Under the pieces are notes generated by a model. That model made no database searches. It worked only from the letters and a program-made list of their open reading frames with translations, and was not told where the DNA came from. Below, one piece after another: positions 17,501 to 25,642 of a stretch of DNA of 64,000 nt. The stretch spans positions 496,001-560,000 of the forward strand of contig NZ_SPNJ01000003.1 of NCBI RefSeq assembly GCF_004563925.1, in the 5' to 3' direction. The position numbers and the translations under genes were made by a program. Every line of letters starts with the position of its first letter. Position 1 is the stretch's first letter. Source of the DNA: Herbaspirillum sp. 3R11 (GTDB taxonomy: Bacteria > Pseudomonadota > Gammaproteobacteria > Burkholderiales > Burkholderiaceae_D).

Positions 17501-17766
17501 CGATCATGATGACCACCATGTGCGCCCTGCTGTCGGGCCTGCCGCTGATGCTGGGCCACGGCGCCGGTTCCGAGCTGCGCCGTCCGCTCGGCTATGCAAT
17601 GGTCGGCGGTCTGGTGCTGTCGCAGGCGCTGACGTTGTTCACGACGCCGGTGGTGTATCTCTACCTGGATCGCGCGCATTACTGGTACATGAACAAGAAG
17701 GAAGCACGCGCAGCGCGTAAGGCAGCACGCAAAGGCGGCGCCGCTCCTGTAATAGAATCGCACTAG
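14596..17766 (+). CDS. RND multidrug efflux permease, HAE-1 family (MdtB/MdtC-like)
   Basis: A 1056-residue inner-membrane proton/drug antiporter with 12 predicted TM segments in two halves and two large periplasmic loops. The start SATFIKRPIGTTLL and the acidic pair in GFVVDDAIVMLEN (near residue 412) with the lysine in GIVKKNGIMMIDF (near 933) are the HAE-1 proton-relay residues. It lacks the methionine-rich pattern expected of CusA-type metal pumps, and the sequence is closest in style to MdtB/MdtC and MuxB/MuxC. Only one permease gene is present, whereas the Mdt and Mux systems use two. The start is GTG in a GTGA overlap with the adaptor gene. Substrates are unknown. Confidence 0.93.
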   Translation: MSVSATFIKRPIGTTLLALAILLVGVAVWPLLPVAPLPQVDFPTIQVSASLPGGSPETMASNVAQPLERQFSLIAGLSQMTSQSALGSTQITLQFDLNRNIDAAALDVQAAINASTGQLPANLPNPPTFRKVNPADSPIMIMSVQSDALPLTQVSDFADNILAQQISQISGVGLVNVNGAQKPAVRIQVDPAKLATLNLSLEDIRGVIATTTVNQPKGTVDGTHQSFTVYTNDQLLSADPWNDMVLAYRAGAPIRVRDIGVAIDAPENMKIAAWAFSGAAAETDTTLTNGRSIVLAITKQPGANVIETVDRIKAAMPRLRAAIPASVHVNTLIDRTQTIRASVEDVEFTLVLTIALVVMVIFVFLRNIAATLIPSITVPLAIMGTAAVMYLVGYSLDNLSLMALTIAVGFVVDDAIVMLENIYRYVEEGMSPMEAALKGSSEIGFTIISISVSLVAVFIPLLLMGGIVGRLFREFAVTVTLTIGVSVIISLTLTPMLCSRFLKNSHAEKHGKMYQLFERFFDALLNGYKRGLDLVLRHQFITLMSFLATVAVTVVLFIFIPKGFFPQQDNGVIAGFAESAQDISSTAMHRRLLQVADVVRKDPDVTGFAMSAGSTTFNTGNFFIALKPKSEGRTLDASEIITRLRPQVAKIQGVNLFMQASQDINVGGRLSRTQYQYTLTDSNLDELNVWAPKMVDRMRRLKQLTDVASDQQNSAATATITIDRARASSFGISPALIDATIYDAIGQRQVAQYFTQVNSYRVILEVTPELQKDPALFNKLYLTSPLTGQQVPLSTFIKVDTTKTAYLSISHQSQFPAVTISFNLAHGVALGEAVDAINQAQAEMGVPTTLSGAFQGTAKAFGDSLSSQPYLIAAALIAVYIVLGLLYESYIHPLTILSTLPSAGVGALLILMAGGYDLSVIALIGIILLIGIVKKNGIMMIDFALTAERQHGMKPEEAIYQACLLRFRPIMMTTMCALLSGLPLMLGHGAGSELRRPLGYAMVGGLVLSQALTLFTTPVVYLYLDRAHYWYMNKKEARAARKAARKGGAAPVIESH

Positions 17767-17799
17767 TTGATGTCCATGAACGCGGTATTTGGAGCAGGA

Positions 17800-18519
17800 A
17801 TGAAAATTCTGATCGTCGAAGACGAGCACAAGATGGCGGAGTACCTCTGCAAGGGATTGACCGAGCAGGGTTGCACCGTGGATCTGGCCGCCAACGGCAT
17901 CGACGGCCAGCACCTGGCTATCCAGCACGATTACGACGTGATCGTGCTGGACGTCATGCTGCCGGGGCTGGACGGCTTCTCGGTGCTGCGTTCGCTGCGC
18001 ACGGTCAAGCAGACGCCGGTGATCATGCTGACCGCACGCGATCGGGTGGAAGACCGCATCAAGGGCTTGCACGACGGCGCCGACGATTACCTGATCAAGC
18101 CGTTTTCCTTCCTTGAACTGCTGGCGCGCCTGCAGGCGCTGACGCGCCGCGGCCGTGCGCAGGAACCGGCGCAACTGCGCATCGGCGACCTGCAGATCGA
18201 CCTGCTGAGCCGCAAGGCTTACCGCAACAACACGCGTATCGACCTGACCGCCAAGGAGTTCGCGCTGCTGGCGATCATGGCGCGGCGCCAGGGCGAGATC
18301 CTGTCCAAGACGGCGATTGCCGAACTGGTGTGGGACATGAATTTCGACAGCAACACCAACGTCGTCGAGGTCGCGATCAAGCGCCTGCGCGCCAAGATCG
18401 ACGCCCCGTTCGACCAGAAGCTGCTGCACACGATACGCGGCATGGGCTATGTGCTGGAGCCGCGCGCTTCGGAAGCTGCCGTGCCGGAACATGATGAACA
18501 TGACGGGGAAGACGGATGA
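17800..18519 (+). CDS. OmpR/PhoB-family response regulator, heavy-metal (CusR/CopR) type
   Basis: A 239-residue response regulator. The receiver domain has the acidic pocket E7-D8, the phospho-acceptor D51 ([10 protein letters not shown]) and K100 (DDYLIKPF). The C-terminal winged helix (residues about 125-222) has [20 protein letters not shown] and a recognition region [15 protein letters not shown] typical of CusR/CopR/PcoR. ATG at 17800 is preceded by GGAGCAGG; the longer frame from 17767 lacks a site. It begins 33 bp after the pump gene and overlaps the kinase gene by ATGA. It is probably the activator acting at the palindrome before the efflux operon. Relatives answer copper, silver or peroxide; the signal here is inferred only by family. 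Confidence 0.92.
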   Translation: MKILIVEDEHKMAEYLCKGLTEQGCTVDLAANGIDGQHLAIQHDYDVIVLDVMLPGLDGFSVLRSLRTVKQTPVIMLTARDRVEDRIKGLHDGADDYLIKPFSFLELLARLQALTRRGRAQEPAQLRIGDLQIDLLSRKAYRNNTRIDLTAKEFALLAIMARRQGEILSKTAIAELVWDMNFDSNTNVVEVAIKRLRAKIDAPFDQKLLHTIRGMGYVLEPRASEAAVPEHDEHDGEDG

Positions 18520-19910
18520 GGCATTCCATCATCGCGCGGCTGGTCATGATGTTCGCGGCCGCCGCGCTGGTCATTTTTTCGCTGATCGGCGGCGTGCTGT
18601 ATGCCGTGGTCAAGAACGAGTTGTTGCGCCACGAGCGCGACGGCCTGGTGACGACCTTCAATGACATCGAATACATGGTCTCGCGCATCGGCACGGTGGA
18701 GCGCTGGGCGCGCGTGCAGGCCAAGCTGGACACGCTGACGCCGGCCGACGGCAAGGTGCGCTTCTGGGTGTTCAGCGACGATCCGCAATTCAGCTACGGC
18801 AAGGACCTGGCCGAATTGCATGACTTCGATTACGACCCCAACAACATCGGCCGCCTGCGCATCAAGGGCAAGGAATTCCCGATGCACACGCTGACCAAGG
18901 TGTTGCCGGCCTATCTCGACCGCCCCGCCATCCGCCTGACCATCGGCGTCGACACCGAACCTTATTTCGAGACGCTGCGCACCTTCGTGGTGGCCATGAT
19001 CGGGCTGTCGCTGGCGGGGATTTTCCTGGTGATCCTGTTTGGTTACTGGATCGCGCGCGCCGGCTTGCAGCCACTCAAGAAAATGTCCGACAAGGCGCAG
19101 ACCCTGAGTCCGCAGACCCTGTCGGAACGCCTCACCGTCTCGGCGCTGCCGGATGAATTGTCGGATCTGGCGCAGGCTTTCAACGGCGCGTTAGACCGTA
19201 TGGAAAACGCCTACAAGCAACTGGAAGCCTTCAACGCCGATGTCGCGCACGAGTTGCGCACGCCGCTGGCCAACCTGATCGGTGAAACTCAGGTGGCCTT
19301 GTCGCGCGAACGCAGCGCGCCGGAGTTCGAGATCGTGCTGCAGTCGAATCTGGAAGAACTGGACCGACTGCGGTCGATCATCAACGACATGCTGTTCCTG
19401 GCCCGCTGCGATCAGGGCGAAGCCGCCACCAGCCTGGTATACACGGCGATCGCCGACGAGGTGCAAAAGACCATCGAGTTCTTCGAGTTCGTGCTCGACG
19501 AGATGCAGATGAGCGTGGAAGTAGTCGGCGACGTCGATGCGAAGTCGATGATCGAGACTGCGCTGTTCCGTCGCGCGCTGACCAATCTGCTGCAAAACGC
19601 CATCCAGCATTCGCCGGCCGGCGCCCGCATCACGGTGTCGATCGATGCGCAGCAGCAGGATGTGCAACAGCGCGTGCAGGTCGCCGTTTCCAATCCGGGT
19701 GAACCGATCGAGCAGCGCCATTTGCCGCGCCTGTTCGACCGTTTCTACCGCGTCGACAGCGCGCGTCGCGACTTCGACGGCGTACACGGCCACGGCCTCG
19801 GCCTGGCGATCGTGAAGGCAATAGCGCTGATGCACGGCGGCACCGCGTTCGCCAACAGCAGAGGCGGCAAGACCACGATAGGATTTACCGTCGGCGGCAA
19901 AGCGGCTTAA
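18516..19910 (+). CDS. Sensor histidine kinase, CusS-like
   Basis: A 464-residue inner-membrane kinase. It has TM1 (about residues 9-32), a periplasmic sensor loop of about 120 residues, TM2 (about 155-178), a HAMP linker, the H-box [11 protein letters not shown] with phospho-acceptor H245, the N-box [11 protein letters not shown], and the G-box [19 protein letters not shown]. The overall order is that of heavy-metal sensor kinases. The periplasmic loop is not rich in His or Met, so metal sensing is uncertain. The first ATG overlaps the regulator stop by 4 bp. Last gene of the five-gene efflux/two-component operon. Confidence 0.92.
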   Translation: MRHSIIARLVMMFAAAALVIFSLIGGVLYAVVKNELLRHERDGLVTTFNDIEYMVSRIGTVERWARVQAKLDTLTPADGKVRFWVFSDDPQFSYGKDLAELHDFDYDPNNIGRLRIKGKEFPMHTLTKVLPAYLDRPAIRLTIGVDTEPYFETLRTFVVAMIGLSLAGIFLVILFGYWIARAGLQPLKKMSDKAQTLSPQTLSERLTVSALPDELSDLAQAFNGALDRMENAYKQLEAFNADVAHELRTPLANLIGETQVALSRERSAPEFEIVLQSNLEELDRLRSIINDMLFLARCDQGEAATSLVYTAIADEVQKTIEFFEFVLDEMQMSVEVVGDVDAKSMIETALFRRALTNLLQNAIQHSPAGARITVSIDAQQQDVQQRVQVAVSNPGEPIEQRHLPRLFDRFYRVDSARRDFDGVHGHGLGLAIVKAIALMHGGTAFANSRGGKTTIGFTVGGKAA

Positions 19911-20004
19911 TTAATCTACAAAATCTGGGATTTGAAACAGGAGAATCGGCGACAGAATGAACTGCGTCGTCGGCGACTTGTGGAATGCTTCCTGAGAAGG
20001 AAGA

Positions 20005-20100
20005 GGCGAGCCTTGTCTGCGGCACTTGCAGGAAATGGCTGTGGCTGCTTCGTTCCCGACCTGACCAGGTTGACCATGCCACAATGCGCAGGGGCCCGCC
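20005..20100 (-). ncRNA. ffs: Signal recognition particle 4.5S RNA
   Basis: Read on the minus strand, the centre contains the SRP signature CAGGTCGGGAACGAAGCAGCC: a GGAA tetraloop closed by G-C (E. coli has C-G), followed by the conserved GAAGCAGCC asymmetric loop that binds Ffh. The ends GGCGGGCC and GGCTCGCC pair over 8 bp with one G-U, giving a rod-like hairpin of about 96 nt, the size of bacterial small SRP RNAs. It lies about 97 bp downstream of ubiD on the same strand and may have its own promoter. The ends could be off by a few bases. Confidence 0.9.
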
Positions 20101-20197
20101 GGCAGGAATTGTACCTCATCTGCGCGGCCGGCGCGAGCGCTGTTCGCGCAGACAGGATAAATTGCGGCGCACGCCAATGCGCCGCAACTCATCTGCA

Positions 20198-21682
20198 TTA
20201 AATCCCGAGCTCGTCCCAGATGCTGTCCACGCGCTTCTTCACTGCGTCGGTCATGGCGATGGTGGTGCCCCATTCGCGATTGGTTTCACCGGGCCACTTG
20301 TTGGTGGCGTCGATGCCCATTTTGCTGCCGAGGCCGCTGACCGGCGAAGCAAAGTCGAGATAGTCGATCGGCGTGTTGTCCACCATCACGGTGTCGCGCA
20401 CCGGATCGACGCGGGTGGTGATGGCCCAGATCACTTCCTTCCAGTCACGGATGTCGACGTCTTCATCGACCACCACGATGAACTTGGTATACATGAACTG
20501 GCGCAGGAAACTCCATACGCCGAACATCACGCGCTTGGCATGGCCGGCGTAGGACTTCTTCATCTGCACCACCGCCATGCGGTAGCTGCAGCCTTCCGGC
20601 GGCAAGTAGAAATCGGTGATTTCGCTGAACTGCTTCTGCAGCAGCGGGATGAAGACTTCATTGAGCGCCACGCCCAGCACGGCTGGTTCGTCGGGCGGTT
20701 TGCCGGTGTACGTCGAGTGATAGATGGGATCGCGGCGCATGGTGATGCGGTCGATGGTGAAGACCGGGAACCAGTCCTGCTCATTATAGTAACCGGTGTG
20801 GTCGCCATAAGGACCTTCCAGCGCATGCTCGTAGCCGGAGGGATGCGATTCGTCCGGATAGATGTGCCCTTCCAGCACGATCTCGGCCGACGCCGGCACG
20901 CGCAGCTCGCTGCCGATGGCCTTGACTAGCTCGGTGCGGCTGCCGCGCAGCAGGCCGGCGAACTGGTATTCGGACAGGCTGTCCGGCACCGGCGTGACGG
21001 CTCCTAATATAGTAGCGGGATCGGCGCCGAGTGCGACGGCGATCGGGTACGGCTTGCCGGGGTTGGCGATGCAGTGTTCGCGGAAGTCGAGCGCGCCGCC
21101 GCGATGCGCCAGCCAGCGCATGATGACCTTGTTGCGGCCGAGGACCTGCTGGCGGTAGATGCCGAGATTCTGGCGCTTCTTGTTGGGACCTTTGGTGATC
21201 ACCAGGCCCCATGTAATAAGAGGGGCGACGTCGCCCGGCCAGCAATGCTGAATCGGCAGGCGGTCGAGGTCGACGTCGTTGCCTTCCCAGACAATGTCCT
21301 GGCACGGCGCCGAACTGCGCTCCTTGGGCGCCATGTCCCACAGCGACTTGACCAGCGTGCCGAGACCCATGATGTCCTTGAAGCCTTTCGGCGGCTCGGG
21401 CTCTTTCAACTTCGCCAACAAATGGCCGATGCGCCTCAATTCGCTGACATCTTCGGCGCCCATACCCAGCGCCACACGGCGCGGCGTGCCGAAAAGATTC
21501 GCCAGGACCGGGATATTTTTGCCTTCGACCTTGTCGAAAATCAGCGCCGGACCTGAGGCTCGCAAGGTGCGATCGCAGATTTCGGTGATTTCGAGGTAGG
21601 GAGACACCGGCGTGGAGATACGTTTTAATTCGCCGGAAAGTTGCAATTGCGAAATAAAATCGCGTAAATCTGTATATTTCAT
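20198..21682 (-). CDS. ubiD: 4-hydroxy-3-polyprenylbenzoate decarboxylase
   Basis: A 494-residue UbiD-family decarboxylase of ubiquinone biosynthesis, which uses prenylated FMN made by UbiX. The family signature [11 protein letters not shown] is near residue 175. The length equals E. coli UbiD (497), not the shorter aromatic-acid decarboxylases. The start [22 protein letters not shown] is the standard one. The SRP RNA gene follows on the same strand; no other ubi gene is in the window. The substrate assignment rests on family membership. Confidence 0.95.
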   Translation of the reverse strand: MKYTDLRDFISQLQLSGELKRISTPVSPYLEITEICDRTLRASGPALIFDKVEGKNIPVLANLFGTPRRVALGMGAEDVSELRRIGHLLAKLKEPEPPKGFKDIMGLGTLVKSLWDMAPKERSSAPCQDIVWEGNDVDLDRLPIQHCWPGDVAPLITWGLVITKGPNKKRQNLGIYRQQVLGRNKVIMRWLAHRGGALDFREHCIANPGKPYPIAVALGADPATILGAVTPVPDSLSEYQFAGLLRGSRTELVKAIGSELRVPASAEIVLEGHIYPDESHPSGYEHALEGPYGDHTGYYNEQDWFPVFTIDRITMRRDPIYHSTYTGKPPDEPAVLGVALNEVFIPLLQKQFSEITDFYLPPEGCSYRMAVVQMKKSYAGHAKRVMFGVWSFLRQFMYTKFIVVVDEDVDIRDWKEVIWAITTRVDPVRDTVMVDNTPIDYLDFASPVSGLGSKMGIDATNKWPGETNREWGTTIAMTDAVKKRVDSIWDELGI

Positions 21683-21815
21683 TTTTTTTCGCTGGATTTC
21701 TGTAACACAGCCCTTAGGTGAGGTAGACCGGGCAAACGGTTGATTCTATTGATTTTTGGCGGTATACCCCTCCAAAAATTAGACTTAAAAGTTATATTAA
21801 ATCAGTTTATTAGTA

Positions 21816-21844
21816 TTGACTTGATATAAAGTGGCTTCTACAAT
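21816..21844 (+). promoter_or_regulatory. Strong sigma70 promoter for the lytic transglycosylase gene
   Basis: TTGACT (21816-21821) and TACAAT (21839-21844) are separated by 17 bp. Transcription would begin near 21851, almost 300 nt ahead of the coding region, so the mRNA has a long leader. Confidence 0.7.
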
Positions 21845-21850
21845 TCGGCC

Positions 21851-22144
21851 ACCTTGATTAAAGGAGCCGGGTCAGGAACCCGAATCAGCTCACAAGGTTT
21901 CACGGGAACGGGGTCCCACTGACATTTTAAGGAGTGTTGTCAAAAGGCGTCAGCCTTCTCCCCCGAACATGGTTGTCTTGCACTGCACAGGAGCCACCGG
22001 CCCTGCAGTAACCGCAAACAGCCCCAAGCTTGCCGTAACGCCTTGCGACGGCAGTTTTTTGATTGTGATGCATGTAGTCAGTAATCCGGTTTTTCACTCT
22101 TGGCCGGTTTTGCCCTATGTAATTTGCAACATTCAGGAGGTTCA
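21851..22144 (+). promoter_or_regulatory. Structured 5' leader of the transglycosylase mRNA, type unknown
   Basis: Several hairpins can be drawn directly: GAGC-CGGGT (21864-21872) pairs with ACCCG (21878-21882) and GCTC (21888-21891) with a bulge, around loop CAGGA. A second, GGGA-TCCC, lies near 21904-21917. A third, AAGGC-GTCA-GCCTT (21944-21957), is nested inside GGAG/CTCC. The leader ends in an ideal ribosome site CAGGAGGT. No known riboswitch class fits. It contains no convincing ORF. Confidence 0.45.
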
Positions 22145-23110
22145 ATGTTAAACCAACCCATAGAGGCGCCGTTAAGTGTCGCCTCGGATATGGTTGATCA
22201 GTCGGCGCAATGGGCGAAGTCGATTCCAAGCCGCATCGGTCGCTTTTTTACCGCAGCACACTATGTCCTGACTCTGGTCGGCATCGCTGCACTGTTCGTT
22301 CTGGGCATGATGTTCTTCAACCCGGATTTCGCTGACAAAATCATCGCCCTGTCGCCCTTCTCGGACGGCCAGGTTGAAGAGGCAGCGCCAGAAGCGCCGC
22401 CACTGACCAACCTGATGGATACGCCGGCGCCGGCATTGACTGCCGCCGCTGCACCGGCAGCCGCCGCCATCCCGCTGAGCGATGAGGAGCGCAAGATTCT
22501 TGGCACGCCGCGTCAGCAGAAGCTGGTGACAAACTGGCTGTCCAAGCGTTATCGCGTTGCCGGCGACGCCACCGACATGCTGGTCTCGGCTGCGTATCTG
22601 ACGGCACGCGACATCAAGCTTGATCCGCTGCTGATCCTGGCGGTGATGGCGATCGAGTCGCGTTTCAATCCGTTCGCGGAAAGCCCGATGGGCGCACAAG
22701 GCCTGATGCAGGTCATGTCCAAGGTCCATCACGACAAGTTCCAGGAACTGGGCGGCGTCAAGGCAGCGCTCAATCCGGTGGCCAACATCAAGGTCGGTTC
22801 GCTGATCCTGAAAGAATACGTGACGCGCGGCGGTTCGGTGGAAGCCGGCCTGAAGAGCTACGTGGGCGCAGCTGAAATGGACAACGACGGCGGCTATGGC
22901 CTCAAGGTCCTGTCCGAATATCAGAACCTGAAGGAAGTCGCGGTCGGCAAGAACATCTCGATCTTCACCACCGCACTGATCAAGCCGGCTCCACGTCCTG
23001 CCGCTCCAGCGGCGCCGGTGCAAGCCAAGCCGACCGCTGTCGGCGACATGGCTTCCGCAGCGCCGAAGAAGCAAGGCACGAACGTGACCGAAGAAATCGC
23101 CGCGCTGTAA
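22145..23110 (+). CDS. Membrane-anchored lytic transglycosylase (SLT domain)
   Basis: A 321-residue protein with a cytoplasmic N-terminus, one TM segment (about residues 38-57), a Pro/Ala linker and a C-terminal SLT domain (about 150-260). The catalytic glutamate is E171 in AIESRFNP, followed by the family motif GAQGLMQV. It would cleave murein glycan strands in the periplasm to give 1,6-anhydro ends. ATG at 22145 is set by an ideal CAGGAGGT site; frames upstream are spurious. The C-terminal tail is Ala/Pro-rich. Monocistronic, ended by a strong terminator. Confidence 0.9.
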   Translation: MLNQPIEAPLSVASDMVDQSAQWAKSIPSRIGRFFTAAHYVLTLVGIAALFVLGMMFFNPDFADKIIALSPFSDGQVEEAAPEAPPLTNLMDTPAPALTAAAAPAAAAIPLSDEERKILGTPRQQKLVTNWLSKRYRVAGDATDMLVSAAYLTARDIKLDPLLILAVMAIESRFNPFAESPMGAQGLMQVMSKVHHDKFQELGGVKAALNPVANIKVGSLILKEYVTRGGSVEAGLKSYVGAAEMDNDGGYGLKVLSEYQNLKEVAVGKNISIFTTALIKPAPRPAAPAAPVQAKPTAVGDMASAAPKKQGTNVTEEIAAL

Positions 23111-23129
23111 TTACTTCAGCAACGCCAAT

Positions 23130-23160
23130 AAAAAAGGAGCCAAGCGGCTCCTTTTTTATT
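23130..23160. terminator. Bidirectional intrinsic terminator
   Basis: AAAAAGGAGCC and GGCTCCTTTTT pair around AAGC between the transglycosylase gene (+) and the convergent aminotransferase gene (-). Confidence 0.88.
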
Positions 23161-23187
23161 TTCTACTCAAACGAAATTCTCAACAAA

Positions 23188-24366
23188 TTACGCCGCCTTG
23201 CGCTCCGCCAGATATTTCTCCAGGCGCCGTACCGCTTCCTGCAAATTCTCCATCGAGGTCGCATACGACAAGCGGATGTAGCGATGCGCGGTAGCCGGAC
23301 CGAAGTCGAGTCCCGGCACCAGCACCACGCCGGCCTTGTTGAGCATGTCGATGGTAAATGCATCGGCGTCGTCGCTGAGCGCGCTGCAATCGGCGTAAAC
23401 ATAGAACGCGCCGTCCGGCATCACCGGCACCTTGAAGCCGAGACGTTCGAGTTGCGGCACGATGTAATCGCGGCGACGTTTGAATTCGGCCTTGCGTTCT
23501 TCGTACAGCGCGATCGACTCCGGCGCGAAACAGGCGATGCCGGCATGCTGTGCAATCGATGAAGCGCAGATGAACAGATTCTGCGCCAGCTTCTCGACTT
23601 GCGGCACCAGGCTTTCGGGCAGCACCAGCCAACCGAGACGCCAGCCGGTCATGTTGAAGTACTTGGAAAAACTGTTGATGACGATGACGTCTTCACCGAG
23701 CGACAGCGCCGAGAACGGTGCGCCTTCATACGACAGGCCCTGATAGATTTCATCGACGATGGTGAAACCCTTTTTCTCGCGCACGACGTCGACGATCTTC
23801 TTCAACTCATCGGGCAGGATCGAGGTGCCGGTCGGATTCGACGGCGACGCCAGCAATACGCCTTTGGTTGCCGTCGACCAATGTTCCTGCACCATGCCCG
23901 CGGACAACTGGAATCGATGTTCCGGTCCGCTTTCGATCAATTTTGCCTTGCCTTCGAAGGCGGCGACGAAATGGCGGTTGCACGGATAAGACGGATCCGG
24001 CATCAATACTTCAGCGCCCTTCTCCACCAACGCCGCACAGGCAAGCAACAGGGCCGCTGAGGCGCCCGCTGTGACGATAATTCGCGACGGCGCGATGCCC
24101 AACCCGTACACGCGCTGATAATGGGCTGAGATCGCCTCTCGTAACGCCGGCAAACCTGTTGCCGAGGTGTATTGCATCTTGCCGTCGGCCATCGCTTGTG
24201 TCGCGGCGGCAACAACGGCGGGCGCGGCTGTGAAGTCCGGCTCGCCGATGCCCATGTGGATGATGTGATTGCCTTGTTGCTCCAGGGCAGCGGCCATCTT
24301 GGCCAACTCCATCACATGGAAGGGCGCGATGTTTTGCAGGCGGGAGGCGAGATCGTGAAAGCTCAT
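23188..24366 (-). CDS. PLP-dependent class I/II aminotransferase
   Basis: A 392-residue fold-type I aminotransferase of the aspartate/alanine aminotransferase group. Visible are the substrate/PLP loop GIGEPDF (residues 40-46), SPSNPTGT (174-181), VDEIYQGL, the Schiff-base lysine K235 in NSFSKYFNMTGWRLGW, and the carboxylate-binding arginine in RLSYA near the end. ATG at 24366 is the family start; the longer frame to 24456 is not supported. It is last in the ribB-ribH-nusB gene run, 132 bp after nusB. The amino-acid specificity is not predictable. Confidence 0.9.
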   Translation of the reverse strand: MSFHDLASRLQNIAPFHVMELAKMAAALEQQGNHIIHMGIGEPDFTAAPAVVAAATQAMADGKMQYTSATGLPALREAISAHYQRVYGLGIAPSRIIVTAGASAALLLACAALVEKGAEVLMPDPSYPCNRHFVAAFEGKAKLIESGPEHRFQLSAGMVQEHWSTATKGVLLASPSNPTGTSILPDELKKIVDVVREKKGFTIVDEIYQGLSYEGAPFSALSLGEDVIVINSFSKYFNMTGWRLGWLVLPESLVPQVEKLAQNLFICASSIAQHAGIACFAPESIALYEERKAEFKRRRDYIVPQLERLGFKVPVMPDGAFYVYADCSALSDDADAFTIDMLNKAGVVLVPGLDFGPATAHRYIRLSYATSMENLQEAVRRLEKYLAERKAA

Positions 24367-24498
24367 GGGAGTGTGCGGTAGGGCGAAGCGGAACGAACGA
24401 GAACGAACAAGTGCGAAAGTCTGCAAAAACTTTGCCGCACGCTGCCGTGAATGCACATCAATGCATCCGCAGCGTCGGCGTAAAGAGCGATTACCCGA

Positions 24499-24966
24499 TC
24501 AGCGGCGACCGGCGCTCACTTCAACTTCGCGCGCCTTGGCGGCGAAACGGTCAAGCACGCCGTTGACGTACTTGTGGCCATCAATACCACCGAACGACTT
24601 GGTCAGTTCAACGGCTTCGTTGATAACCACGCGATAGGGAATCTCGAGGTTGTTCTTCAGTTCGAAGGCGCCGATCAGCAGCGCTGCGTGCTCCACCGGC
24701 GACAGCTCGGTGATGGCGCGGTCGATCAGCGGCGCGAGGTCGGTGCGCAGCGCCGGGGCCTGCTTGATCGCACCGTACAGCAGCACGTCGAAATGCTCGG
24801 CGTCGGCCTTGTCGAAACCGTGCGCTTCGCGGATGTGCGCTTCGATGGCGCCGGCATCTTCATTGTTGAGCAGCCATTGATACAGACCTTGCAGTGCGAA
24901 CTCGCGGGCGCGGTGACGCGGCGTACGGTTCTTGCTCGGGTTGGCGTGTTGAATTTTATTGGTCAT
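24499..24966 (-). CDS. nusB: Transcription antitermination factor NusB
   Basis: A 155-residue all-helical RNA-binding protein. With NusE (S10) it binds boxA RNA and promotes rRNA antitermination. Family landmarks are [17 protein letters not shown] near the N-terminus and [25 protein letters not shown] near the C-terminus. ATG at 24966 gives the family length; the longer frame adds an unrelated lead. The ribH-nusB order is the common proteobacterial arrangement; the gap to ribH is 116 bp. Confidence 0.96.
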   Translation of the reverse strand: MTNKIQHANPSKNRTPRHRAREFALQGLYQWLLNNEDAGAIEAHIREAHGFDKADAEHFDVLLYGAIKQAPALRTDLAPLIDRAITELSPVEHAALLIGAFELKNNLEIPYRVVINEAVELTKSFGGIDGHKYVNGVLDRFAAKAREVEVSAGRR

Positions 24967-25082
24967 GGTGAAATCTGGAAACCGGGTCAATACAAAATCG
25001 AAACAGGACGCGCAATCAACCATCGATTGCGCCACCGGTCTTCGCTGCACAACATGCAACGACGACCGGCCGGCCTGCCTGC

Positions 25083-25568
25083 TTATTCTTCTTCAGCCAC
25101 TTGCGCGAGTTCTTCCAGCGCCAGCGACAGGTTGGCCATCTCGACGGCGACGCGGGCAGCATCGGCGCCTTTGACTTCCATGCGCGCTTCGGCCTGTTCG
25201 TCGTTCTCGGTGGTCAGCACGGCGTTGGCGATCGGGATGCCGGCGTCGAGGCCGACGCGCGTGATGCCTGCACCAGATTCATTGGACACCAGTTCGAAGT
25301 GATAGGTCTCGCCGCGAATCACCGCGCCCAATGCGATCAGCGCATCGAACTGATCGGTCTCTGCCATCTTCTGCAGGGCCAGCGGAATTTCCAGCGCGCC
25401 CGGCACGCTGACGTGAAGGATGTCTTCATCCTGCACGCCAAGATGCTTGAGCTCAGCCAGGCACGACGCCAGCAAGCCGTGGCAGACGTCTTCGTTGAAA
25501 CGCGCCTGGACGATGCCGATACGCAAGCCATCGCCATTCAGATCCGATTCGTAAGTACCAATAGTCAT
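25083..25568 (-). CDS. ribH: 6,7-dimethyl-8-ribityllumazine synthase
   Basis: A 161-residue enzyme that condenses 5-amino-6-ribitylaminouracil with 3,4-dihydroxy-2-butanone 4-phosphate, the penultimate riboflavin step. Motifs are [17 protein letters not shown], and [14 protein letters not shown] with catalytic H90. Family members form pentamers or 60-mer capsids. It follows ribB after 74 bp. No FMN riboswitch is visible here. Confidence 0.96.
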   Translation of the reverse strand: MTIGTYESDLNGDGLRIGIVQARFNEDVCHGLLASCLAELKHLGVQDEDILHVSVPGALEIPLALQKMAETDQFDALIALGAVIRGETYHFELVSNESGAGITRVGLDAGIPIANAVLTTENDEQAEARMEVKGADAARVAVEMANLSLALEELAQVAEEE

Positions 25569-25642
25569 GGCTTTTCCTTATACGCAAACTTGCGTTGTGT
25601 GATTGTGATAGTGCCGCGATGCATTGCGGACGGTACGGTCGG

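Noticed and set aside
21851..22144. c-di-AMP (ydaO-type) or other known riboswitch in the transglycosylase leader
   Set aside because: A short stretch around GGAACCCGAATCAGCTC is loosely like part of the ydaO motif, but the remaining conserved parts and the order do not fit, and betaproteobacteria are not known to use c-di-AMP. Kept only as an unclassified leader.
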